Positions 22,913 through 31,564 of a stretch of DNA of 64,000 nt are shown here, in pieces. The notes under the pieces are model-generated. The model saw nothing but the letters and a program-made list of their open reading frames with translations. It had not been told where the DNA came from and searched no databases. How positions within the stretch are numbered: position 1 is the first letter of the stretch; each line of letters opens with the position of its first letter. Source of the stretch: Nocardiopsis sp. NRRL B-16309. GTDB lineage: Bacteria > Actinomycetota > Actinomycetes > Streptosporangiales > Streptosporangiaceae. The DNA is taken from positions 62,001-126,000 of the forward strand of contig NZ_LGEC01000126.1 of assembly GCF_001279585.1 (NCBI RefSeq), written 5' to 3'. The position numbers and the translations under genes were made by a program.

Positions 22913-23770
22913 ATGAGACTCGGTGAACGCGTACGCGAGATCGAAAGCGACGAACGGCTCGACCCGGCGGCGTCCGTACTCCAGCGGCTGGCCGACACCG
23001 TGCCCGAGGGCCGCCTGCGCGACCTGCTCCACGGCGTCCAGCTCGGCCACCCGCTCCACCCGCTCTCGGTCCAGCTGCCGCTGGGCGCCTGGCTGTCGGC
23101 GGTGCTGCTGGACCTGACGCCGGGCGACCACGACCGGAGCGCGCACGCACTGGTCAACGCCGGTCTGGTGTGCGCGCTGCCGTCCTCGGTGAGCGGGATC
23201 GTCGACCTGGCACACCAGCACGAGCGGCAGAAGCGGGTCGGTGTGGCCCACGCGGCGGCGAACGGTCTCGGCTTCCTGCTGTTCGGCGCCTCCTCGGCGG
23301 CCCGCGCGGCCGACCGCCGCGGCTGGGGCCGCGCCCTGGCCATGGCCGGTCTGGGCGCGGTTGCCGTGGGCGGGTCGCTCGGCGGGCACCTGGCCTACTA
23401 CCGGGCCTCGGGGGCCAACAGGGCGGACTACCTCATCGACCTGGTCTCCGACGACTGGAACGACATCGGCACGCTCGACGGGTTCCCGGACGGCGAGCCG
23501 GGGCGCGCGGACGTGGACGGGGTCGAGGTCGTGGTCGTGCGGTCGGGCACGGACGTGCACGCCGCGCTGGGCACGTGCACCCACGCGGGCGCCCCGCTGG
23601 CGGAGGGGGCCGTGGTCGACGGGTGCCTGCGCTGCCCCTGGCACGGAAGCGAGTTCAGCGTCGACGACGGCTCGGTCGTCCACGGGCCCGCCACCGCCGG
23701 GCTGGAGCGCCTGGAGACCTCGGTGGTCGACGGGAGGGTCCTGGTCCGCCTGCCCGCGTCCGGGGCCTGA
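22913..23770 (+). CDS. DUF2231 membrane domain fused to a Rieske [2Fe-2S] domain
   Basis: 285 residues. The N-terminal ~175 residues form a DUF2231-type integral membrane domain with the conserved GHPLHPLSVQLPLGAW entry and about four hydrophobic helices. The C-terminal domain is a Rieske ferredoxin with CTHAGAPLAEG and CLRCPWHGSEF, the Cys-His pairs of the 2Fe-2S cluster. This fusion occurs in actinobacteria and probably works in a membrane electron-transfer step, partner unknown. The ATG at 22913 is chosen because the protein then begins MRLGERVREIE; the upstream frame is GC-rich non-coding. The PadR gene follows after 21 bp. Confidence 0.85.
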   Translation: MRLGERVREIESDERLDPAASVLQRLADTVPEGRLRDLLHGVQLGHPLHPLSVQLPLGAWLSAVLLDLTPGDHDRSAHALVNAGLVCALPSSVSGIVDLAHQHERQKRVGVAHAAANGLGFLLFGASSAARAADRRGWGRALAMAGLGAVAVGGSLGGHLAYYRASGANRADYLIDLVSDDWNDIGTLDGFPDGEPGRADVDGVEVVVVRSGTDVHAALGTCTHAGAPLAEGAVVDGCLRCPWHGSEFSVDDGSVVHGPATAGLERLETSVVDGRVLVRLPASGA

Positions 23771-23791
23771 ATCGGTCCCTAGAATGCGCAC

Positions 23792-24331
23792 ATGTCCCTG
23801 CCCCACGCGATCCTGACCGCCCTGTTGGAGAAGCCGTCCTCCGGGCTGGAGCTGACCCGCCGCTTCGACCGCTCGATCGGCTACTTCTGGTCCGCGACCC
23901 ACCAGCAGATCTACCGGGAGCTGGGCAAACTGGAGAAGTCGGGGCTGATCAGGGCCCTGCCGTCCGACACCCCGACGCGTGGGCAGCGCAAGGAGTACGA
24001 GGTCCTGCCGGCGGGCCGGGAGGAACTGGCGCGGTGGGTGTCGGTTCCCGAGGACCCGCGGGCCCTGCGCGACCCGCTGCCGCTGCGCCTGCGCGCCGCC
24101 GGGGTCGTCGGCCTGGGCGACCTGGTCGCGGAGCTGCGGCGGCACCGGAGGCTGCACGGCGAGCAGCTGGCGGAGTACCGGGAGATCGAGCGGCGCGACG
24201 CGGCCCGCGACCGGGGCACCGAGCGCGACCGCGTGCAGCGCGTGGTCCTGCGCGCCGGTATCGACATCGAGACCTTCTGGGTCACCTGGCTCGACGACGC
24301 CATCGCCGAACTGGCGCAGGACGCTACCTGA
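23792..24331 (+). CDS. PadR-family transcriptional regulator
   Basis: 179 residues. The N-terminal PadR winged helix is plain: AILTALLEKPSSGLELTRRF, then THQQIYRELGKLEKSGLI and the wing QRKEYEVLPAGREEL. The C-terminal Vir-like helical region is Arg/Glu-rich (LVAELRRHRRLHGEQLAEYREIE). PadR proteins respond to phenolic acids or to drugs and often act on neighbouring genes. It may be co-transcribed with the Rieske/DUF2231 gene upstream and overlaps the convergent DoxX gene by 8 bp at the 3' end. Confidence 0.85.
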   Translation: MSLPHAILTALLEKPSSGLELTRRFDRSIGYFWSATHQQIYRELGKLEKSGLIRALPSDTPTRGQRKEYEVLPAGREELARWVSVPEDPRALRDPLPLRLRAAGVVGLGDLVAELRRHRRLHGEQLAEYREIERRDAARDRGTERDRVQRVVLRAGIDIETFWVTWLDDAIAELAQDAT

Positions 24332-24809
24332 CCGCGGACTCGGCCTCGGTCCCTGGGGGCCGGGACGGTCCGAGGAGCGGCCGCACCCGGTGCCAGTCCC
24401 AGCAGAGCAGGTAGACGGCGCCCAGCAGCATCAGCGACGTGATCAGTGGCGTGCCCACGCCGAAGCCGAGCGAGACGGTGATGACGACGATGCCGGTGAT
24501 GATCGGCAGGTAGACCGCCGCGCCCAGCGCCGCCGTACGCGGGACGAGCAGCAGCAGCGCCGCGCCCACCTGGCACAGTCCGATGAAGACGTAGAGCGCG
24601 CCGAAGTCCTGGTGCAGTGCGGTGAACATGGTGTGGACGTCGCCGAGCGACTCCTCCAGGGTGAAGGGCTCGTTGACGATCTTGCGATAGCCCGAGGGCA
24701 GGAACCCGATCGCCAGCAGGATTCTGACGCACCAGGTGAAGTAGGTCAGCGCGCGGATCCTCCGTACGCGCGCGTGCAGCTCGTCGAGACGGGCCGACAG
24801 GCGGTTCAT
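24324..24809 (-). CDS. DoxX-like membrane protein
   Basis: 161 residues. After a basic amphipathic N-terminus (RLSARLDELHARVRRIR) come four hydrophobic segments: CVRILLAIGFLPSGYRK, ALYVFIGLCQVGAALLLL, LGAAVYLPIITGIVVITV and LITSLMLLGAVYLLCW. The GFLPSGYRKI and IGLCQVGAALLLLVPR patterns are typical of DoxX/DoxD-family proteins. Function not established; some members take part in thiol redox or membrane integrity. The ATG at 24809 has GGAGG five bases upstream. Its 3' end overlaps the PadR gene on the other strand. Confidence 0.75.
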   Translation of the reverse strand: MNRLSARLDELHARVRRIRALTYFTWCVRILLAIGFLPSGYRKIVNEPFTLEESLGDVHTMFTALHQDFGALYVFIGLCQVGAALLLLVPRTAALGAAVYLPIITGIVVITVSLGFGVGTPLITSLMLLGAVYLLCWDWHRVRPLLGPSRPPGTEAESAVR

Positions 24810-24976
24810 GGGAGCCTCCGGGGGTTCGGTGTCCGTACGCTCCACACTCCCCCGCCCCGGCCCGCCACGCGTCCTCCCACGGTGCCCTTCGGGGGGCCGA
24901 CCATCGTCGCCCCCGCACCGACGGAAGCCATTGCTCCGACGGCCTCGCGGGCTCGGCCGGGGCTCCGGGCGCGGGG

Positions 24977-26230
24977 TCAGGCGTGCGCCGGGGCCTCCTC
25001 GGACAGGTCGTCCGGCCACCGCGGCCGCGCGCGCAGCGGGGCGAGCCGGGACTGCAGCACCATGGCGGCGGCGCCGATGGCGGGTGCCGTCTCGGCCGAC
25101 GACGACATCCGCACCTCGACCCCGTGCGTGCCACGGGCGAAGAACGCCTGGTCGAGCTCGCGGCGGATGGCCGGAAGGTAGACCGGCCCCGCCGCCGACA
25201 GGCTCGCGCCCGTCAGCACGAGCAGGTCCAGGTCCATGACGTTGGCGAGTCCGCGCACGGCGACCGCGAGCCGCCGCGCGGACCGGTCCAGCAGGGCGCG
25301 GGCGGTGGGTTCGCCCCGCCGGGCCGCGCGCACCACGGCCGCGAACTCGGCGGGCACCGACGGCGGGGGTCCGTCGGCCCCCCGCTCCAGGCCCGCCGCC
25401 CGCGCCAGGCCGGCGTCGGCGCGGGCCTGCGCCACCACCGCGGCCGGACCGGCGACCGCCTCGACGCAGCCGCGGGCCCCGCACCAGCAGGGCGGCCCGT
25501 CGACGTCGACGCACACGTGGCCGATCTCGCCCGCGTGGCCGCTGCTCCCGAGGTAGGGGACGCCGTTGACCAGCAGTCCGGCCCCCACCCCGGTGCCCAT
25601 GTACACGGCCGCGAAGACCGACGACCCGCCGACCACGCCCGACCAGTACTCGCCGAGCGCCGCCGCCGTGGCGTCGTTGCCGAGCACGACCGGCAGGCCG
25701 ACCGCCTCGCGCAGTTCCGTGCCGATCGGGTAGTCCGCCCAGTAGCGCATGGCGGGCTCGGACGTGCGCGACCCGTGGGTGGCCGAGACCAGGCCCACCC
25801 CCAGGACGCGGTCGCGGTCGATCCCCGCGCCCTCCACGAGCACGTCCACCTGTCGGGCGGTCCGCGCCACGACCACGGCCGCGTCCTCGGTACCGACGCC
25901 CGCGCTGGTCATCCGGGAGACGACGGCCCCGGTGAGGTCGGTGAGCACGTGGGTGATGCCGACCGGGTCCAGGTGCACGCCCACCGCGTACCTGGCGTCC
26001 TGGTTGAGCCGGAGCAGCACCCGCGGCTTGCCCCCGGTCGACTCCGCGCGCCCGGTCTCCAGGACCAGGCCGTCGTCGATGAGGCGGCGGACGACGGTCG
26101 AGATCGTGGCGCCGGTGAAGCCGGTGGCCCGCGCCAGTCCGACCCTGCTGATGGTGCCCGCGGCGCGGATGACGTCGAGGACCGCCGCCCTGCTCGTCGT
26201 GTGGGGAGTGGCCCGTGCCGTCCCGCCCAA
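24977..26230 (-). CDS. ROK-family transcriptional repressor
   Basis: 417 residues. The N-terminal winged helix (TTSRAAVLDVIRAAGTISRV, then TGFTGATISTVVRRLIDDGLV) is followed by a ROK sugar-kinase-like domain with VGVHLDPVGI, NDATAAALGEYW and the zinc site GEIGHV...CWCGARGCVE. Such NagC/XylR-type repressors bind a sugar or sugar phosphate and release DNA. It begins with TTG (26230) behind GGAGG. It is divergent from the beta-mannosidase gene, whose promoter carries a matching palindrome, so a manno-oligosaccharide-derived ligand is likely. Confidence 0.88.
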   Translation of the reverse strand: MGGTARATPHTTSRAAVLDVIRAAGTISRVGLARATGFTGATISTVVRRLIDDGLVLETGRAESTGGKPRVLLRLNQDARYAVGVHLDPVGITHVLTDLTGAVVSRMTSAGVGTEDAAVVVARTARQVDVLVEGAGIDRDRVLGVGLVSATHGSRTSEPAMRYWADYPIGTELREAVGLPVVLGNDATAAALGEYWSGVVGGSSVFAAVYMGTGVGAGLLVNGVPYLGSSGHAGEIGHVCVDVDGPPCWCGARGCVEAVAGPAAVVAQARADAGLARAAGLERGADGPPPSVPAEFAAVVRAARRGEPTARALLDRSARRLAVAVRGLANVMDLDLLVLTGASLSAAGPVYLPAIRRELDQAFFARGTHGVEVRMSSSAETAPAIGAAAMVLQSRLAPLRARPRWPDDLSEEAPAHA

Positions 26231-26365
26231 GAGAACCTCCGCCGGTCGTTCCGTGGCGCACGTGCGGGCCGGGCCCGGTCCGCACGGCGCGGGGGCCCGC
26301 CCGCCGGCGGCGTGCCCCAGGGTACCGCCGGACCCCGCCTGTGCCGGTGCCGGAGCGCGCGCCTG

Positions 26366-26395
26366 TTGACTTACTTAGTTCACTAAAGTAAGAAT
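26366..26395 (+). promoter_or_regulatory. Beta-mannosidase promoter with embedded ROK-type operator
   Basis: TTGACT (26366-26371) and TAAGAA (26389-26394) are separated by 17 bp. The palindrome TTAGT-TC-ACTAA (26375-26386) lies wholly within the spacer, so a bound repressor would exclude polymerase. The outer TTACTT and AAGTAA extend the symmetry imperfectly. XylR/NagC-type ROK repressors bind similar AT-rich palindromes. Confidence 0.75.
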
Positions 26396-26493
26396 CCTCC
26401 GAGTGGTCGGTGAGCGCAAGCGGTGCCGGCCACCGGGCCCGTACGCCCCCGCGTCGGCGCCCCCGTCGCCCCACTCACGACCTGGAGGACCGG

Positions 26494-28977
26494 ATGCGGT
26501 TCCGTCAGACCCTGCACGACGGCTGGCGGATGTCCGCCGTGGCCGGCCCCGTCCCGGAGGACATCGCCGGGCGCGACCTGCCCGCGGCGGTACCGGGCAG
26601 CACCCACCTGGACCTGTTGGCGGCCGGGCTGATCCCGGAGCCGTACCTGGACTCCGCCGAGACCGAGCTCGCGTGGCTGCACCGCACCGACTGGCGCTAC
26701 ACGCTGGCCTTCGACGCGACCGCGCCCGCGGAGGGCGAACGCGTCGACCTGGCCTTCGACGGCCTGGACACGGTGGCCACCGTCGAACTCAACGGACACG
26801 AGCTCGGCCGCACCGCCAACATGCACCGGTCCTACCGCTTCGACGTCCGCGAGGCGCTGCGCGAGGGCGCCAACGAACTCGTCGTCACCTTCCGCTCCGC
26901 GCTGGAGTACGCCGAGCGCCAGCGCGAGGCCCTGGGCGCGCGCCCGCACACCAACGCCCACCCGTACAACATGATCCGCAAGATGGCGTGCTCCTTCGGC
27001 TGGGACTGGGGGCCCGACCTGCAGACCGCCGGGATCTGGAAGCCCGTCCGCCTGGAGCGCTGGAGCACCGCCCGGCTGGCCGGGGTGCGGCCGCTGGTCA
27101 CGGTCGCGCCCGACGGCAGCGGGCGCGTCGAGGTGCACGCCGACGTCGAACGCGCGGGCACCGGGGCCGGCACCGGCCTGGTGCTCACCGCGGAGGTGGC
27201 CGGACACCGCGTCGAGACCGAGGTGCCCGCCGGGTCCGACACCGCGGTCGCCGTCGTCGAGGTCCCCGACGTCCGGCTGTGGTGGCCCGCGGGGTACGGC
27301 GAACAGCCCCTGTACGAGCTGTCCTTCGCCCTCGCCGAGCCCGGCGCCGCCGAGCCGCTCGACTCCGGTTCCCGCCGCGTCGGGTTCCGCACCGTCACCG
27401 TGGACACGGAACCGGACGAGCACGGGACCCCGTTCACCATCGCGGTCAACGGCAGGCCGGTCTTCGTCAAGGGCGCCAACTGGATCCCCGACGACCACTT
27501 CCTCACCCGCGTCACCCGCGAGCGGATCGAGCGCCGCGTGGACCAGGCGGTCGGGGCGAACATGAACCTGCTCCGCGTGTGGGGCGGCGGCGTCTACGAG
27601 AGCGAGGACTTCTACGACGTCTGCGACGAGCGCGGCGTCCTCGTGTGGCAGGACTTCCTCCTGGCCTGCGCCGCCTACCCGGAGGAGGAACCGCTCTGGA
27701 GCGAGTTCGAGGCCGAGGCCAGGGAGAACGTCGCCCGGCTGGCCTCGCACGCCTCGCTCGCGCTGTGGAACGGCGGGAACGAGAACCTGTGGGGCTACAT
27801 GGACTGGGGCTGGCAGGAGCCGCTGGCCGACCGCACGTGGGGCCACGGCTACTACACGGACCTGTTCCCCCGCGTCGTGGCCGAACTCGACCCCACCCGC
27901 TTCTACGCCGACGGCAGCCCCTACAGCCCGGGGCACGCGCTCGACGCGGTCCACCCCAACGACGACGACCACGGCACCAAGCACGAGTGGACCGTGTGGA
28001 ACCAGACGGACTACCGGGCCTACCGCGACAACGTCCCCCGGTTCTGCTCGGAGTTCGGCTTCCAGGGCCCGCCCACGTGGACCACCCTGACCGACTGGGT
28101 GCACGACGAGCCGATGACCCCGGAGTCGCCCGCGTTCCTGCTGCACCAGAAGGCCGAGGACGGCAACGGCAAGCTGGACCGGGGATTCTCCGCCCACCTG
28201 CCCACGCCCACGACGTTCGAGGACTGGCACTGGGCGACCCAGCTCAACCAGGCGCGCGCCGTCGTCTTCGGGATCGAGCACTACCGGTCCTGGTGGCCGC
28301 GCACCGCGGGCGCGGTCGTCTGGCAGATCAACGACTGCTGGCCGGTCACCTCCTGGGCGGCGGTCGACGGCGACGAGCGCCCCAAGCCGCTGCTGTACGG
28401 GCTCCGGCACGCCTACGCCCCGCGCCTGCTCACCGTGCAGCCCCGCGACGGCCGCGAGGCCCTGGTGGCGGTCAACGACACCGACGAGCCGTGGGAGGGG
28501 CGGGTGGCGGTCGAGCGCCAGACCTTCGCGGGCACCGTGCTCGCCGACGAGGGGATCGCGCTCGCCGTGGGGCCGCGCGCCACCGCCGAACTCGACCTGG
28601 CCCGACCGCTCCTCGCGGCCCGGAACACCAAGGAGGAGGTGCTGGTGGCGACCTGCGGGGACGTCCGCGCCGTGCACCTGTTCCGCGAGGACACCGACCT
28701 GCGCTACGCCCCGGACGCCCTGACCGCCGAGGCGGTCGCGGTCCCCGGCGGCTACCGCGTGGACGTGCGCGCCGGGTCCTTCGCCCGGGACGTCGCGATC
28801 CTGGCCGACCGGGTGGCGCCGGACGCCGAGGTGGACGACATGCTCGTCAGCCTGCTCGCCGGGGAGAGCCGCTCGTTCACGGTCCGGACGGCGGCCGACA
28901 TCGACCCGTCCGCCCTGACCGCGCCGCTGGTGCTGCGCTCGGCCAACACCCCGCACGCCGGCAGGGGACGCGGCTGA
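26494..28977 (+). CDS. Glycoside hydrolase family 2 beta-mannosidase
   Basis: 827 residues. It starts with the GH2 sugar-binding domain (LHDGWRM, VPGSTHLDLLAAGLIPEPYL), then the immunoglobulin-like and TIM-barrel domains. The acid/base is Glu430 in GGNENLWG, and the nucleophile is Glu520 in CSEFGFQGPPTW. The segment CSFGWDWGPDL and the DSAETELAWLHRTDW stretch are typical of beta-mannosidases rather than beta-galactosidases. No signal peptide, so it acts on manno-oligosaccharides or mannosylated glycans in the cytosol. GGAGG is seven bases before the ATG at 26494. Its stop overlaps the start of the next gene (TGATG). Confidence 0.9.
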   Translation: MRFRQTLHDGWRMSAVAGPVPEDIAGRDLPAAVPGSTHLDLLAAGLIPEPYLDSAETELAWLHRTDWRYTLAFDATAPAEGERVDLAFDGLDTVATVELNGHELGRTANMHRSYRFDVREALREGANELVVTFRSALEYAERQREALGARPHTNAHPYNMIRKMACSFGWDWGPDLQTAGIWKPVRLERWSTARLAGVRPLVTVAPDGSGRVEVHADVERAGTGAGTGLVLTAEVAGHRVETEVPAGSDTAVAVVEVPDVRLWWPAGYGEQPLYELSFALAEPGAAEPLDSGSRRVGFRTVTVDTEPDEHGTPFTIAVNGRPVFVKGANWIPDDHFLTRVTRERIERRVDQAVGANMNLLRVWGGGVYESEDFYDVCDERGVLVWQDFLLACAAYPEEEPLWSEFEAEARENVARLASHASLALWNGGNENLWGYMDWGWQEPLADRTWGHGYYTDLFPRVVAELDPTRFYADGSPYSPGHALDAVHPNDDDHGTKHEWTVWNQTDYRAYRDNVPRFCSEFGFQGPPTWTTLTDWVHDEPMTPESPAFLLHQKAEDGNGKLDRGFSAHLPTPTTFEDWHWATQLNQARAVVFGIEHYRSWWPRTAGAVVWQINDCWPVTSWAAVDGDERPKPLLYGLRHAYAPRLLTVQPRDGREALVAVNDTDEPWEGRVAVERQTFAGTVLADEGIALAVGPRATAELDLARPLLAARNTKEEVLVATCGDVRAVHLFREDTDLRYAPDALTAEAVAVPGGYRVDVRAGSFARDVAILADRVAPDAEVDDMLVSLLAGESRSFTVRTAADIDPSALTAPLVLRSANTPHAGRGRG

Positions 28978-29843
28978 TGGACGAGCCGGGACGCGGTCCC
29001 GCGGGATCCGGACGGGTCGGGCTGGTCGTCGCCCGGCCCGTCCGGATGCTCGGCACCGAGCCGTACTTCATGGAGTTCGTGGCGGGTATCGAGGAGCGGC
29101 TGGCCGCTCGCGGCGTGTCGGTGATCCTCCACCTGGTGGCCACGCCCGAGGAGGAGGCCGCGACCTACCGGCGCTGGGCGGACCGGTGCCTCGTGGACGC
29201 GGTGATCGTGGTGAACCTGACCGCCGACGACGAACGGCCGCGGCTCCTGCGCGCGCTGGGACTGCCCGCCGTGCTGGCGGGCACATGGGACGGACCACCC
29301 GACCCGCCCGCCGTGCGCACCGACGACGCGGCCCCGGTGCGCGAGGCCGTGGACCGGCTCGTGGAGCTGGGCCACCGGGACATCGCCCGCGTGAGCGGCC
29401 CCGCCCGGCTGCGGCACACCGTCGCCCGCACCGCCGCCCTCACCGAGGCGTGCCACGAGGCGGGGCTTCCCGAACCGACGGTGGTGGAGGGCGACTACTC
29501 GCACGAGTCGGGCGCACGGCTCACGGCCGAGCTGCTCAGGGGCGCGCCGCGGCCGACGGCGATCCTGTACGACAACGACGCCATGGCGGTCGCGGGCCTG
29601 GCCGCCGCCCGGGAGCTGCGCGTCCCGGTGCCGGAACGGCTGAGCCTGGTGGCCTGGGACGACTCGGTCCTGTGCCAGCTGGCCACGCCGCCGCTGAGCG
29701 CCATGAGCGTGGACGTGTACCAGTACGGCTCCTCGGTCGCCCGCTCCGTCCTGGAACTGCTCGACGGCGGCCCGGTCGAAGCGCGGTGGTCCCCGACCGC
29801 CCGCTTCGTCGCCCGCGGCAGCACGGCCCCGGCCCGGACGTGA
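28977..29843 (+). CDS. LacI/periplasmic-binding-like sensor domain protein lacking an HTH
   Basis: 288 residues. From residue 12 it reads as the effector domain of a LacI repressor: GRVGLVVARPVRMLG, then YFMEFVAGIEERLAARGVSV, VDRLVELGHRDIARVSGP and a C-terminal RFVARGST. A LacI protein normally has a ~55-residue HTH before this point; here the ATG overlaps the mannosidase stop (TGATG), the mannosidase is full length, and no HTH is encoded in another frame. So the protein is a sensor domain only. It could bind a sugar and act through a partner, or be a degenerate regulator. Translational coupling argues it is expressed. Confidence 0.75.
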   Translation: MDEPGRGPAGSGRVGLVVARPVRMLGTEPYFMEFVAGIEERLAARGVSVILHLVATPEEEAATYRRWADRCLVDAVIVVNLTADDERPRLLRALGLPAVLAGTWDGPPDPPAVRTDDAAPVREAVDRLVELGHRDIARVSGPARLRHTVARTAALTEACHEAGLPEPTVVEGDYSHESGARLTAELLRGAPRPTAILYDNDAMAVAGLAAARELRVPVPERLSLVAWDDSVLCQLATPPLSAMSVDVYQYGSSVARSVLELLDGGPVEARWSPTARFVARGSTAPART

Positions 29844-29871
29844 GGACCGCGCACCCGCCGCCCGCGGCCCT

Positions 29872-29919
29872 GGGGCGGGTGCCGCGGACACCCACCCCGC
29901 CGCGCGGCGCCCCAGCGGC
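29872..29919. repeat. Dispersed 48-bp hairpin repeat, copy 2
   Basis: Matches 9523-9570 at 43 of 48 positions; all five differences are single-base substitutions, three of them T to C. GGGGCG and CGCCCC arms are conserved. It lies 29 bp after the LacI-like stop and may act as its terminator. Confidence 0.65.
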
Positions 29920-30009
29920 GTCCACGGGACCGCCCTAGACTCGCTGCGAGCGACCGGGGGTCCGCCCCCGGCGCTGCGCGCACACCCGTGAACCGACCAG
30001 GACCGAGCC

Positions 30010-30825
30010 GTGCCCTTCCTGCTGGCCACCGAGCCCGGACACCCCGACCGCGACAACGAGGACTTCGCGGCCGTCACCCCCGACGGGGTCGTCCTCCTGG
30101 ACGGGGTCAGCGCCCCGTACGGCGTCGACACCGGCTGCGCGCACGGCGTCGCCTGGTACACCCGGCGCCTGGGCGGTCTCCTGGCGGCCGGGCTCGTGGG
30201 CGACCGACCGCTGCGGGACGTGCTCGCCGCGGCGGTCACCACCGTGTCGTCGCTCCACGGACCCGGCTGCGACCTCACCTGCCAGGAGACCCCCTCGGCC
30301 ACCGTCCTCCTGGTCCGCTTCGCCGGCGACCGCCTGGACCACCTCGTGCTGTCGGACTCGGTGCTCCTGGCCGAGGACACGCACGGCACGGTCACCGCCA
30401 TCGCGGACACCCGCCTGGACGACCTGCGGCGGAAGCTCGCCTCCGCTCCCCTGACCACGCGCGCGGGCACCCCCGAACGCCGGGCCGAACTCGACGAACG
30501 GGGCCGGGCGATCCGGGCGCACCGCAACGTGCCGGGCGGGTTCTGGACCGCCGGGGCCGACCCCCGCGCGGCCGCCGAAGCCCTGACCGGATCCCTGCCC
30601 CTGGACGGGCTGGCCGGGTTCGCCGCGATGACGGACGGCGCCACCCGCGGCGTGGAGGTCTTCGGCACCCAGACCTGGCACGACTGCTACACCCTCGCCA
30701 TGGGCGGCCCCGCCGCACTCATCGGCCACGTGCGCGCACTGGAGGGGGCCGACGCCGAACGGCGGGAGTCCACGCCCGGCAAGCTCCACGACGACGCCAC
30801 CGTCGTCACGTGGACCCCGAACTGA
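30010..30825 (+). CDS. PP2C-like protein phosphatase
   Basis: 271 residues. PP2C-like landmarks: PDRDNEDFAAVTPDGVVLLDGV near the N-terminus (read in two parts; the Arg, Asn-Glu-Asp and DGV correspond to the metal-site region), SATVLLVRFAGDRLDHLVLSDS mid-protein, GFAAMTDGATRG (DG metal motif) and DDATVVTW at the end. The arrangement fits a small integrin-like or PPM-type phosphatase, but the sequence is divergent. GTG start at 30010, with weak ribosome-binding signal. No kinase lies beside it. It converges on tRNA-Ser and tadA across a strong hairpin. Confidence 0.72.
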   Translation: MPFLLATEPGHPDRDNEDFAAVTPDGVVLLDGVSAPYGVDTGCAHGVAWYTRRLGGLLAAGLVGDRPLRDVLAAAVTTVSSLHGPGCDLTCQETPSATVLLVRFAGDRLDHLVLSDSVLLAEDTHGTVTAIADTRLDDLRRKLASAPLTTRAGTPERRAELDERGRAIRAHRNVPGGFWTAGADPRAAAEALTGSLPLDGLAGFAAMTDGATRGVEVFGTQTWHDCYTLAMGGPAALIGHVRALEGADAERRESTPGKLHDDATVVTWTPN

Positions 30826-30875
30826 CGCGGGGTCCGGGGCCTCTGGAGGGGCTCCTGGACCCCGGACACGCGAAA

Positions 30876-30931
30876 GGCCGGTTGCTCCTCGCCGTGTGCA
30901 CGATATGTGCACCGGCTCGGACCAACCGGCC
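30876..30931. terminator. Bidirectional terminator between PP2C gene and tRNA-Ser/tadA
   Basis: GGCCGGTTG (30876-30884) pairs with CAACCGGCC (30923-30931). Inside, GCCG-GTGCAC elements pair around GATAT with one bulged T. It is placed between convergent units. Confidence 0.75.
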
Positions 30932-30982
30932 CTCGCTACCTCTACCGGCCGAACGCTCACCTGCGTGAACATCGGCCTCGTG

Positions 30983-31067
30983 CGGTGGAGGAGGGATTTG
31001 AACCCTCGAAGGGTTGCCCCTTACCCGCTTTCGAGGCGGGCGCCATCGGCCACTAGGCGACTCCACC
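30983..31067 (-). tRNA. tRNA-Ser(CGA)
   Basis: 85-nt class II tRNA on the minus strand. Acceptor arms GGTGGAG/CTCCACC with discriminator G; anticodon stem CCCGC/GCGGG with loop CTCGAAA, anticodon CGA (reads UCG). Long variable arm and GGTTCAAATCC T loop are present. It lies 10 bp beyond the tadA stop on the same strand. Confidence 0.97.
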
Positions 31068-31077
31068 GAGAGGAACT

Positions 31078-31560
31078 CTACCGGATCCTGCGCCGCTCGA
31101 AAAATCGAATCAGCAGATCCGCGCACCGGGTGGCGACGTCCTCGCTGACCAGGTCGGGTGGAACGACTTCCGGACGGTGGTTGAGACGGGGGTCGCGCAC
31201 CACGTCCCACAGGGATCCGACGGCTCCGGCCTTGGCGTCGCGGGCCCCGAAGACCAGCCGGTCCACCCGGGACAGGACGATCGCGCCGGCGCACATCGTG
31301 CACGGCTCCAGCGTCACGGCCAGCGTGCAGCCGCTCAGGCGCCACTCACCGCGCGCGCGGGCCGCGGCGCGCAGGGCGAGCACCTCGGCGTGCGCCGTGG
31401 GGTCTCCGGTGGCCTCACGCTCGTTGCGGCCCGTCCCCAGGACGGCCCCGTCCGCGTCGAGCACCACCGCGCCCACCGGAACGTCCCCGGTCCGCTCGGC
31501 GAGCTCGCCCTCCGCGATCGCCCTGCGCAGAGCGGCGTCCACGGCGTCCCGGTCCGGCAC
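31078..31560 (-). CDS. tadA: tRNA-specific adenosine deaminase TadA
   Basis: 160-residue zinc deaminase that converts A34 to inosine in tRNA-Arg(ACG). The active site is complete: HAE (His57, Glu59) and PCTMC (Cys87, Cys90). VPVGAVVLDADG and the C-terminal amphipathic helix LLIRFFERRR are typical. It starts with GTG (31560), 4 nt after the stop of the TadA-associated gene, so the two are translationally coupled; a second paralog of the associated protein lies further upstream. Confidence 0.93.
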   Translation of the reverse strand: MPDRDAVDAALRRAIAEGELAERTGDVPVGAVVLDADGAVLGTGRNEREATGDPTAHAEVLALRAAARARGEWRLSGCTLAVTLEPCTMCAGAIVLSRVDRLVFGARDAKAGAVGSLWDVVRDPRLNHRPEVVPPDLVSEDVATRCADLLIRFFERRRIR

Positions 31561-31564
31561 CCGG

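Noticed and set aside
20090..24157. 1355-residue open frame on the minus strand
   Set aside because: It spans several well-supported plus-strand genes and has antisense composition; high GC removes stop codons.
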